NCBI GenBank assembly: GCA_002697255.1
Contig: NZUH01000018.1
Span: 26,393 to 75,399, forward strand
DNA length: 49,007 bases
Direction: 5' to 3'
Origin: Flavobacteriaceae bacterium
Lineage (GTDB): Bacteria; Bacteroidota; Bacteroidia; Flavobacteriales; Flavobacteriaceae
Within the stretch, counting starts at the first letter, position 1; each line of letters opens with the position of its first letter. The notes beneath the pieces were generated by a model that saw only the letters and a program-made list of their open reading frames with translations, had not been told where the DNA came from and made no database searches. Both the position numbers and the translations under genes were made by a program. This document shows, in pieces, positions 38,494 through 46,036 of the stretch.

Positions 38494-39143
38494 TCTGGAT
38501 TACAATTTGTAAAGTTCGGCTTCTTGGATTCTGGCCAATTGGTTATGCCACCAAAAAAACCATTGCAATTAGTTACATTAGAAACATCCCATTCACTTAA
38601 GTCCATTCCTTCAATATATTTTTCTCCGTTATTAGAAAAAAATAGCATACCCATTTCGGTAACATTACTTACATCCCAATCATTAATGTTGGGATTAATA
38701 GTGTCTAAAACGAAACCAGCTGAAATATTTGTAAAATTACTCGTATCCCAATTTCTAAGATCTGATTCAACCGGCATACTTGAATAAAATATTCCTTGGA
38801 CGTCATTAAAATTGCTGACGTCCCAACTTTCAATTCCTTTGATAGGCACAAAACCAACTCCTGAGACATTAAAAATAGCAGCAAACTGAGAATCTGTTGT
38901 GTCACTAACTAAAGTTGTCACAACTTTACTAAAATCTTGTCCAGTATTTATCCATTCTTTCAAGGAAGCTAAATCAACAGCAGTATAAGTTTCCCCATTA
39001 AGATTTCCTGTTGTTCCAACGGTAACCCAACTCCTTGCTTTAATCGTTACTCCATTGTCTGTAAAATAAAATGGTAATTCCTCATCATCACTACTACAAT
39101 TAAAGACAAGTGGAATAAATAGTAATAGTATTAGCTTTTTCAT
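38490..39143 (-). CDS. BspA-like (DUF285) surface lipoprotein
   Basis: Repeats WDVSNFNDVQGIF / WDTSNFTNISAGF / WDVSNVTEMGMLF / WDVSNVTNCNGFFGG; lipobox LVFNCSS. Confidence 0.9.
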   Translation of the reverse strand: MKKLILLLFIPLVFNCSSDDEELPFYFTDNGVTIKARSWVTVGTTGNLNGETYTAVDLASLKEWINTGQDFSKVVTTLVSDTTDSQFAAIFNVSGVGFVPIKGIESWDVSNFNDVQGIFYSSMPVESDLRNWDTSNFTNISAGFVLDTINPNINDWDVSNVTEMGMLFFSNNGEKYIEGMDLSEWDVSNVTNCNGFFGGITNWPESKKPNFTNCNPD

Positions 39144-39157
39144 ATCGTATGCTTGTT
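39112..39157 (-). repeat. Leader cassette copy L1 (before BspA-like lipoprotein)
   Basis: AACAAGCATACGATATGAAAAAGCTAATACTATTACTATTTATTCC. Confidence 0.8.
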
Positions 39158-39169
39158 ATTTTTAAAAGA

Positions 39170-39724
39170 TTATTTAATAGCTTGAATATATTCTATTTCT
39201 AAATTAAATTCCCCCTGTTGTTTATCAGAAATATGAAGGCTCAATGAATTTATTTTATCAAGATTTAAAGCTGGATAATCAGAGTAGGTATATCCTCTCC
39301 AGGTTGCTTTAAAGCTTTCAACTGGAAGTTTTACAATTGTCCATTCATTTTTTTGGGATTTAAAATCACAAGAATAAGAAACACGCATATTTTTTTGCCT
39401 AAACCTTAGTTTATAATTATTTCCATCACCCTTAAATTTAATTTCAAAAAACTTTACACCATTAAGATTTTTCTTTCGTATATCCATTCTTGACGAAGCA
39501 AACCCCCCATTGTTTTCAAGAGATAGATATCCTTTAAAAATTAAGTGCTTTGAGTCGTTAATTAAAACATAAGATTTTGAAATACCACCCATAACATCAT
39601 CGTTGACGATACTCCAGTTTTTTGTTCCGATATTTTTAGACGGATTAATTAAATCAAAATTCTGAGAGCAAATTGGGATTTCAAAAAATAAAAAAATAAA
39701 TAGTGTTAGTATCAGCTTTTTCAT
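39170..39724 (-). CDS. CIA30 domain secreted protein
   Basis: NWSIVNDDVMGGISKSYVLINDSKHLIFKGYLSLENNGGFASSR CIA30 signature. Confidence 0.9.
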   Translation of the reverse strand: MKKLILTLFIFLFFEIPICSQNFDLINPSKNIGTKNWSIVNDDVMGGISKSYVLINDSKHLIFKGYLSLENNGGFASSRMDIRKKNLNGVKFFEIKFKGDGNNYKLRFRQKNMRVSYSCDFKSQKNEWTIVKLPVESFKATWRGYTYSDYPALNLDKINSLSLHISDKQQGEFNLEIEYIQAIK

Positions 39725-39736
39725 TTCGTATGTTGG
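39694..39736 (-). repeat. Leader cassette copy L2 (before CIA30 protein)
   Basis: CCAACATACGAAATGAAAAAGCTGATACTAACACTATTTATTT. Confidence 0.75.
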
Positions 39737-39737
39737 T

Positions 39738-39821
39738 TTAGTTGAAGAATAAAAGATATGGTATCATTACAGCAAGAAAACCTGCGATAATAGCGAGAAT
39801 AAATTTTTGATTTTTTTTCAT
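39738..39821 (-). CDS. 27-aa single-TM microprotein MKKNQKFILAIIAGFLAVMIPYLLFFN
   Basis: Complete ATG-TAA frame in an otherwise empty gap; same CATACAATATGAAAAA 5' context as neighbouring genes; basic N-terminus plus hydrophobic helix. Confidence 0.6.
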   Translation of the reverse strand: MKKNQKFILAIIAGFLAVMIPYLLFFN

Positions 39822-40153
39822 ATTGTATGTTGTAAGATTATTATACCTAAAATAAGATATGCTAAAGCAGGAAGAATTTCAGAAATATTATCTTTTATTT
39901 TAAGTCTGACATAAACAGCTACAAGCATCATTATTATTAAAATTGCAGAGCTAAAAATTAGAACAGTATTTAACTTTAGCCCAATTAGTATTCCTATTCC
40001 ACAAGCTAATTGAAAACTACCAATCTCTTTCCTTCTTTTTTCTAATCCCCATCTTCTAAATTCCAAAATCATTTTATTTGAAATAAAAGAATTTACACCA
40101 TAAGCAATAAAGGATATTGATGTGAAAACTATAATTATATTATATATGTTCAT
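39818..40153 (-). CDS. DoxX-like small integral membrane protein
   Basis: ~4 TM, RRWGLEKRRKEIGSFQLACGIGILIG DoxX-like pattern; ATG at 40153 overlaps the upstream gene's stop (TAATG); ORF-track end is 40168. Confidence 0.65.
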   Translation of the reverse strand: MNIYNIIIVFTSISFIAYGVNSFISNKMILEFRRWGLEKRRKEIGSFQLACGIGILIGLKLNTVLIFSSAILIIMMLVAVYVRLKIKDNISEILPALAYLILGIIILQHTI

Positions 40154-40497
40154 TAAATTAAACCACAATTAAACGAAGCAATAAACAGAGACATAATCAA
40201 AAATATTAGTGATGGAACGAACTTGATAAAAGGGTTTTTAACTTTTATATGAGACAGTTGTGCGCACAACATAAAGAAGGCCATTGATAAGGACGCATAA
40301 ATTGTAATTTCATTATACCATAAGCCAAGTATTAATAATGTTGAAGTTGATGTTTTTGCCACCCCAACAAAATTTCTTAACAGGTCTGAATATCCATAAT
40401 GTTTAAATTCAACTACAATTTTATCATATCTAATAATCCAAATGATAAGAACTGAAATTGCAACGATCAATTGAAATGCTACTGAAATATTTTCCAT
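40153..40497 (-). CDS. DoxX-like small integral membrane protein
   Basis: VVEFKHYGYSDLLRNFVGVAKTSTSTLLILGLWYN; ~4 TM. Confidence 0.65.
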   Translation of the reverse strand: MENISVAFQLIVAISVLIIWIIRYDKIVVEFKHYGYSDLLRNFVGVAKTSTSTLLILGLWYNEITIYASLSMAFFMLCAQLSHIKVKNPFIKFVPSLIFLIMSLFIASFNCGLI

Positions 40498-40511
40498 AGT
40501 GCTAATTTATT

Positions 40512-40574
40512 TAATATATCTACAAGTTAGTGAAAAAGTTGTTTATGATTTATAGTGAGTTGCTCTAAATATAA
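40512..40574. repeat. Intergenic repeat copy B
   Basis: TAATATATCTACAAGTTAGTGAAAAAGTTGTTTATGATTTATAGTGAGTTGCTCTAAATATAAT; see copy A. Confidence 0.9.
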
Positions 40575-40608
40575 TGTATAAACTAATATAGTTGCAACTA
40601 ATGCATCG

Positions 40609-40986
40609 CTATTCAATATAGTTCGTATATACCCAATAAATAGTTCCAAAAAAGATAGCAGAGCCAATAAAAACTTGCCATATTATTTGAATAGCTCCTA
40701 AAATAGGACCTGTTAACTCCGCAAAAGCAACTATTGAACCAATTACCACCATTGTTGTCCCAAGGCCTTTCAAAAAACTATTATCAAAATTCTTCCTTAA
40801 AAGTAAACCAAGAACAATTACAACGGCACATATTACTGCCGAGTAGAAAAAATTTTTGAACTCAAAATTAGACCAATCATATGGTTGGTTGTCTTCATTG
40901 TCAAATACTCTTTGTGCAAAAGCAGAGGAAATAGTTAACATACTCAATAGAGTTGTGAGAAATAGCTTCTTTAAATTTTGTATCAC
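40609..40986 (-). CDS. Hypothetical membrane protein with signal peptide
   Basis: ORF with signal peptide (ISSAFAQ) and 3 hydrophobic segments. Confidence 0.6.
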   Translation of the reverse strand: MIQNLKKLFLTTLLSMLTISSAFAQRVFDNEDNQPYDWSNFEFKNFFYSAVICAVVIVLGLLLRKNFDNSFLKGLGTTMVVIGSIVAFAELTGPILGAIQIIWQVFIGSAIFFGTIYWVYTNYIE

Positions 40987-41056
40987 ATATCAAATTTATA
41001 AAAAAATAGTTTTTTAATTATCTTTTTAAGAATAGTTAAATTTAGCCACTTTTTTA

Positions 41057-41185
41057 ATGAGATTCTTTATTACATTTTCAGTAATTTGTTCTATCTATCG
41101 AATTTTATTTGGAAAATCTGAAAATACTTTACAATATGTAATAGCGATAATATGTTTATTAATAACAATTTGCAAAATTAATTAA
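41057..41185 (+). CDS. Possible 42-aa membrane microprotein MRFFITFSVICSIYRILFGKSENTLQYVIAIICLLITICKIN
   Basis: ATG-TAA frame on the plus strand in an intergenic gap; two hydrophobic segments; no other support. Confidence 0.3.
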   Translation: MRFFITFSVICSIYRILFGKSENTLQYVIAIICLLITICKIN

Positions 41186-41723
41186 GAAAAAGGGGTTTTA
41201 GCTTGACCTCTCCGTCTGTACAAAGTGAGTAAGTTTTATTTATTTCTAATGAATTAATATCAATTGGGCCTTGTCCGCTTAGTGATATAAGCTTCTCAAA
41301 GAGTAGATTTCTTTCTTGCATATTATTTGTAATGAATTCCAATTCATTTAGGAAAGCATTTTTAATAGCCCAACCATTTTTAAATCTTATCTCAATCCAA
41401 TCTACTTCATAGTTTTTACTAGATAAGTATGTTAGTAATTCAAGTGTGTTTTCAAAAGATAAGTTCATTTTATGTTGTGGATATACCTTTTTAGACTTCC
41501 TATTTTTTGCGCTCTTTTTTCGGTAATGTAAAGTCAGGTTGTGAATACTGAGATGTTTAAAATGAATGAGCATAGATATTCTGTCAAAATTATTATTGAA
41601 TTTAACGGTAAAACTCCTATGGGTGCCTTTTTGCAATTTGTTAGGATCGTCCATGTCTGCTATCCACGGAGAATATCTTAATGCTATAGTTTTAAATAAT
41701 ATATATTCTTGACTATCTTTCAT
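41178..41723 (-). CDS. Hypothetical protein
   Basis: 181-aa ORF, overlaps start of 41720..43525 by 4 bp, same strand. Confidence 0.65.
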   Translation of the reverse strand: MKDSQEYILFKTIALRYSPWIADMDDPNKLQKGTHRSFTVKFNNNFDRISMLIHFKHLSIHNLTLHYRKKSAKNRKSKKVYPQHKMNLSFENTLELLTYLSSKNYEVDWIEIRFKNGWAIKNAFLNELEFITNNMQERNLLFEKLISLSGQGPIDINSLEINKTYSLCTDGEVKLKPLFLN

Positions 41724-43525
41724 TCATAGTATAGTTTATCATTTTTATCTTTAAAGGTCATCATAAGCTCAAAACAAAGTTGATCAATGTTTCCTTGAAA
41801 TGGATTAAAAGCCGAAACATTTGAAAGAATTACTAATCCTATTTTATTTTTAATGTCTAAAGCCATTGAGGAAGTATACCCTCCAGTTCCGCCGTTATGC
41901 CAATGCCATTTATTTTCTGATTTTTCAGAGTTTATAATATGCCAACCAAGACCAACGTCTATTTGTTCATTCACTTTAATTGTCTTTTCTTTCAATAAGT
42001 TTAATTCAATATTTGACTCGTCAAAATGAGCAACTCCATACTTAACTAAATCTTCAACATTAGATAAAATTCCCCCAGCACTAACCATTGCTGAAAGATC
42101 CCAATTAGCCGTCTCCCTACCGTCTTTATTAAGACCATTAACAAGTCTTATATCGGCCTGTTCAGCATTAAGAAATGTATTCTGCATTTTGTATTTTGAG
42201 AAAATAACTTGTTTAACTAAATCTTCATAACTCATTTCATATATTTCGCTTATTGTGTAACCTAATATGCCAAAACCTAAATTTGAATATGAAGAATCTC
42301 CGATAGCATTTTTATCAATCTCCAAAAAGTTTATTAGATAATCCTCTAAATCATCATTATCATAGTATTTGTATGGGTTATCATCTAAATTTCTCAGATT
42401 AACAAGCTTTTTCTTTTCAGCTTTAGCCAATATTTCGATTATATGATAACCAAAAACTGTTTCTACAATATCTATAGAACCAATTTCATTGTTAAAAGAG
42501 AAATCCCTGAACTCAGGGGCAAATCCATCAAATATCGTAAATTCAATTTCTCCAAATTCATTGCCAACCTCTGTGTCAGATGAAAAGCTTAAAAATGATT
42601 CGAATTTTACATTATTTGTGATTATTTCTGAAAATATGCTGTCTGCTCTTCTTTTTGCAGAAAGCTTTGTATTTTGAACATCCTCGCTACTTGCTAACGC
42701 ATCTTTATAAGGAATTAAGATGTGTCTAACCTTTACTATGTCGGCTGAATCAAGTTTCTCAATCTCAAAGTTAGTAGGCATCCGCGGAAGTCCTGAAGTG
42801 TGATTAGCCAGGCTCTTAAATGAAATCCTATTATCATTATTTAATTTTATATTTAAATAGTCGTTAATATAATCAGCAAGTTTTATCTTATTATCGATTG
42901 CCGCTTTTGCTAATAAATTTGCAGTAAATACTTTTGTAATTGAACCAATTTCAAAAATATGCTGATTGTTATTTATGTAAACAATCGAATCATTTTTTCG
43001 TTTTATTCCGTAATAATTTACATTATCTCCGTTTATAAATGCCAATGAAATTTCAGTATTATTAGGGAAGTATTTGGACTTTTCAAAAATTAATTTAGTT
43101 TGATTTTTAGACATTATTTTATCATTATTTGATAAACTATTTATCGCTAAGCCTGCAAGAATCTCTTCTTTAAATGTGTCAAAGTAAAAAACATCGCCTA
43201 TTTTTTTATTATCATTAATTGAAAACCTGTATTCTGAAACCCAGTTTTCAAAAGTCAATTTATAAATTGAGATATTATTTTCTTCTCTAATAAATTCATT
43301 TGCAGAAATTTTACCTGCATTAGAATTTAAATTTTTAAGAAAATCTGTTAACTCGTTAATCGGTAATATTGTTTTAGTTTCTGGCGAAAATAATTTAAAA
43401 ATGGACTTATAATCATCAGAGTTATAGGCTTCTATAAAACTATCAACTAATATCCTGGATTCAGCTTTTTCATCTTGACTCAGCATTGTAAGAGGAATAA
43501 ATAGTAATAGTATCAGCTTTTTCAT
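41720..43525 (-). CDS. Secreted beta-lactamase-fold serine hydrolase with nested parvulin (PpiC-type) domain and N-terminal DUF3887-like domain
   Basis: Serine hydrolase motifs GSITK (residues 194-198), NHTSGLPRMP, SYSNLGFGILG (412-422), HWHNGGTGGYTS; parvulin motifs VRHILI, RRADSIFSEI, FESFLSFSSD, FGEIEF, FAPEFRDFSF..EIGSIDIVETVFGYHIIEIL (about residues 262-370). Confidence 0.92.
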   Translation of the reverse strand: MKKLILLLFIPLTMLSQDEKAESRILVDSFIEAYNSDDYKSIFKLFSPETKTILPINELTDFLKNLNSNAGKISANEFIREENNISIYKLTFENWVSEYRFSINDNKKIGDVFYFDTFKEEILAGLAINSLSNNDKIMSKNQTKLIFEKSKYFPNNTEISLAFINGDNVNYYGIKRKNDSIVYINNNQHIFEIGSITKVFTANLLAKAAIDNKIKLADYINDYLNIKLNNDNRISFKSLANHTSGLPRMPTNFEIEKLDSADIVKVRHILIPYKDALASSEDVQNTKLSAKRRADSIFSEIITNNVKFESFLSFSSDTEVGNEFGEIEFTIFDGFAPEFRDFSFNNEIGSIDIVETVFGYHIIEILAKAEKKKLVNLRNLDDNPYKYYDNDDLEDYLINFLEIDKNAIGDSSYSNLGFGILGYTISEIYEMSYEDLVKQVIFSKYKMQNTFLNAEQADIRLVNGLNKDGRETANWDLSAMVSAGGILSNVEDLVKYGVAHFDESNIELNLLKEKTIKVNEQIDVGLGWHIINSEKSENKWHWHNGGTGGYTSSMALDIKNKIGLVILSNVSAFNPFQGNIDQLCFELMMTFKDKNDKLYYE

Positions 43526-43532
43526 ATTGTTG
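43494..43532 (-). repeat. Leader cassette copy L4 (before serine hydrolase/parvulin)
   Basis: GCAACAATATGAAAAAGCTGATACTATTACTATTTATTCC; 33/34 nt identical to L1 from ATATG through ..TTCC. Confidence 0.85.
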
Positions 43533-43543
43533 CTTTAATAATT

Positions 43544-44299
43544 TTACTTTGGGATATCTAGCTTATAGGTCCATAAAACTGAATCATATAAATAACGCAT
43601 ACTGTTAGAATCAGGAAATAAAATGTAAATATCCGATCCTGATAAGTCTTGAGATCCACCAGCTTCATAAGTTAACTGATAATATCCATCTTGAACAGAA
43701 AAGGTCCCAAAAAAGGCATTATCTTGAGAGCAAATTGGATTAGGATTTTCTGAATAATCAGCAACAAAATAATCAGTAAACGTACCACCACTGTTAAAAT
43801 CCATATAAAGATCAGGACAATATCTTGAATTATCATAGTAATATATATCTCCATTTTCGTATTCAGCCGAATATAAATACCAATAATTAATTATTTTAGA
43901 CTCGTCATCAGTGCTTGATCTTCCTGAGGTATTAGAGATGCTAGAGTGTATCTGATTATCAAATGAACCAAAAAATTGATTAGAACCTAAATTTCCAACA
44001 AAAGCACCAACATTGTAATTACGTGAAGGCTCAATTAGAGTTACATTACAATCAAGAAAACCTTTATTGTTAACGCTGCCACTAATTGTATACATCTGAT
44101 TGTATTTATAAGATGTTATACTTCCGTCAACACTTCCGTTATTATTAACACTAAATGTCCAGGTTCCGGTATTTTCTCCCTCAATTAATCCAGACCATAA
44201 GCCCGCAAATTCACTGATCTGGTTCTCTATGATTTCTAAAGGCTCATTATTACAAGAAAAAATAAGTGGGATAAATAGCAATATAATTAGCTTTTTGAT
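43544..44299 (-). CDS. Lipocalin-like/hypothetical lipoprotein; canonical start codon apparently mutated to ATC
   Basis: IKKLIILLFIPLIFSCNNEP continues in frame upstream of the ORF-track TTG start (44281) with ATC in the position of the leader ATG. Confidence 0.65.
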   Translation of the reverse strand: MKKLIILLFIPLIFSCNNEPLEIIENQISEFAGLWSGLIEGENTGTWTFSVNNNGSVDGSITSYKYNQMYTISGSVNNKGFLDCNVTLIEPSRNYNVGAFVGNLGSNQFFGSFDNQIHSSISNTSGRSSTDDESKIINYWYLYSAEYENGDIYYYDNSRYCPDLYMDFNSGGTFTDYFVADYSENPNPICSQDNAFFGTFSVQDGYYQLTYEAGGSQDLSGSDIYILFPDSNSMRYLYDSVLWTYKLDIPK

Positions 44300-44310
44300 A
44301 TCGATTGTGG
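44268..44310 (-). repeat. Leader cassette copy L5 with ATG to ATC change
   Basis: CCACAATCGATATCAAAAAGCTAATTATATTGCTATTTATCCC. Confidence 0.8.
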
Positions 44311-44311
44311 T

Positions 44312-44755
44312 TTATCTTTTAAAAATATAACGAGTAATAAAAATTCCAGCATTATCGTCTTTTGCACCTTTACTTTCAACGGCACTTGTTACAAAAGCTA
44401 ATTCCCAACCTTCAGAAATCATACTATTTATTTTCGAGCTAACAATAGCATCATTAGCAGCTATATTCTGGAACCTAATACCCCCAACATTATAAAAGTT
44501 TAATAATTTTGTTTCATCAAACGATTTTACTCTAATATCAGCTCTGTCAGATTTATTCCTTTTATTACTTTCCTCTGATTGGGATGATGTATATTGACTG
44601 AAGTCTTTTGTTTCATTAGCGGTAATTAATCTTGACCTACCTAAACCTCCAGGGACAATAGATTCAATACTTGTAATTATTTTGTATTCAACTTGAGCAA
44701 TTGCATCAGCAAAAGTAAATAATGTAACAATTGCAAAAAGGATAGTTTTTTTCAT
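44312..44755 (-). CDS. Secreted hypothetical protein (C-terminal DUF4177-like motif)
   Basis: Signal peptide ..FADAIAQ; INSMISEGWELAFVTSAVES..GIFITRYIFKR. Confidence 0.6.
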   Translation of the reverse strand: MKKTILFAIVTLFTFADAIAQVEYKIITSIESIVPGGLGRSRLITANETKDFSQYTSSQSEESNKRNKSDRADIRVKSFDETKLLNFYNVGGIRFQNIAANDAIVSSKINSMISEGWELAFVTSAVESKGAKDDNAGIFITRYIFKR

Positions 44756-44779
44756 AATAAGTAGCTTTTAGTTGTTTAT

Positions 44780-44825
44780 TTTATCTACAAGTTAGTGAAA
44801 GTTATTTATGTTTTATCGTGTGTTA
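44780..44825. repeat. Intergenic repeat copy C
   Basis: TTATCTACAAGTTAGTGAAAGTTATTTATGTTTTATCGTGTGTTAG; shares ATCTACAAGTTAGTGAAA and TTATTTATG/TTTAT with A and B, 2-nt deletion. Confidence 0.8.
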
Positions 44826-44889
44826 GTCAGTTCTTTTTTGCCTCTTCTTTTGAAAATATTGTAAATTGTAAAAACTAAATCATAATAAA

Positions 44890-45432
44890 ATGACATCTGT
44901 TTATAATTTCTTTAAAATAAAACTATGTTTTAGAACATATTGGAGACAGTGGTTACTGTTTTTGATTATTACTTTACTATATTCATTTAATCTGTTTAGT
45001 CAATCAAACTCTTCGTTAAGTATGGAAAAAGGAGCTGTAGAGGTTCCATTTGCAGTTATTGAGGAGGCCCCAATTTTCCCTGGTTGCAAAAAAGGGAATA
45101 ATTTAGAAAAAAAAAATTGTATGTCTAAAAAGATTGCAGTATTTATTCAAAGAAAATTTAATACGGATTTAGCTTCAGATTTAGGTTTAACCGGTAGAAT
45201 AAGAATCAGTGTGATTTTTAAAATTGATAAAAGGGGTAATGTAATCGATATAAAAGCTAGAGCTCCACACCCAAGATTGGAAACAGAGGCTATTAGATTG
45301 GTAAGCATGCTTCCAAAAATGAAGCCAGGAATACAACGTGGTAAAGCTGTAATAGTACAATATTCTCTACCTATCATTTTTGAAATTCCTGAGGATGCAG
45401 ATAATGACGAAGAAAACCCTTTTACCCTTTAA
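44890..45432 (+). CDS. TonB C-terminal domain (energy transducer TonB-like) protein
   Basis: VPFAVIEEAPIFPGCK...GLTGRIRISVIFKIDKRGNVIDIKARAPHPRLETEAIRLVSMLPKMKPGIQRGKAVIVQYSLPIIFEI. Confidence 0.88.
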   Translation: MTSVYNFFKIKLCFRTYWRQWLLFLIITLLYSFNLFSQSNSSLSMEKGAVEVPFAVIEEAPIFPGCKKGNNLEKKNCMSKKIAVFIQRKFNTDLASDLGLTGRIRISVIFKIDKRGNVIDIKARAPHPRLETEAIRLVSMLPKMKPGIQRGKAVIVQYSLPIIFEIPEDADNDEENPFTL

Positions 45433-45671
45433 TTACATGGCCCTTCAGAATATGCTATTACTCCATGCCAATTAAAAGCCTCACAGCTGTTGCCGTAAGT
45501 TATTCCATCACATCCACAAACAGGTTGAGCTTCCTCTGTACAAACCAAATCTAAATTGATTAGAGTTTCGTCAATGCACATATTTGGGACATCATCATTA
45601 TCCTTATCACAAGTAAATAAAATTGCAATTAAAAGTAATAGTATTAATTTTCTTAATATTTTAATTTTCAT
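45429..45671 (-). CDS. Kazal-type protease-inhibitor-like lipoprotein
   Basis: C...PVCGCDGITYGNSCEAFNWHGVIAYSEGPC Kazal cysteine spacing; lipobox ILFTCDK. Confidence 0.88.
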   Translation of the reverse strand: MKIKILRKLILLLLIAILFTCDKDNDDVPNMCIDETLINLDLVCTEEAQPVCGCDGITYGNSCEAFNWHGVIAYSEGPCN

Positions 45672-46023
45672 CTATTGAGTCTCCTAATTCTTGCAGTGCT
45701 AGCCCCATTTCTAATAATTTCTTTGCACTTTCACAGTTATCAAGTAAATATGCCTCAAACTCTTCCTCATCATATTTAATTTTGATAATTGCTATTTCTT
45801 CCACCATGGATTCAAGCTTATTTTCAAGGTCATCAAGTTGTTTTTTAGCCTCTTCTTTTGATTCTTCATCACCTCCGAATGCTGATTTTATACTGAGTTG
45901 CATGATTTCAGGCATCATTTCAGTTGTTTGCGTGGTAAAATCGCATACTTTTTCTGCATCAGCCTCCATATTTGAACAGGAAGAAAATGTTATAAGAATA
46001 ATAGCAAAAAATATATTTCTCAT
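45661..46023 (-). CDS. Hypothetical lipoprotein
   Basis: MRNIFFAIILITFSSCSNMEAD lipobox; start moved to second Met; acidic helical mature part. Confidence 0.6.
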   Translation of the reverse strand: MRNIFFAIILITFSSCSNMEADAEKVCDFTTQTTEMMPEIMQLSIKSAFGGDEESKEEAKKQLDDLENKLESMVEEIAIIKIKYDEEEFEAYLLDNCESAKKLLEMGLALQELGDSIDEN

Positions 46024-46036
46024 AGTCTTCAGTAAA

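Noticed and set aside
38310-38787. Plus-strand ORFs 38310-38600 and 38524-38787
   Set aside because: They overlap DUF2911 and BspA-like coding regions antisense and read through the intergenic repeat; no domain signature.
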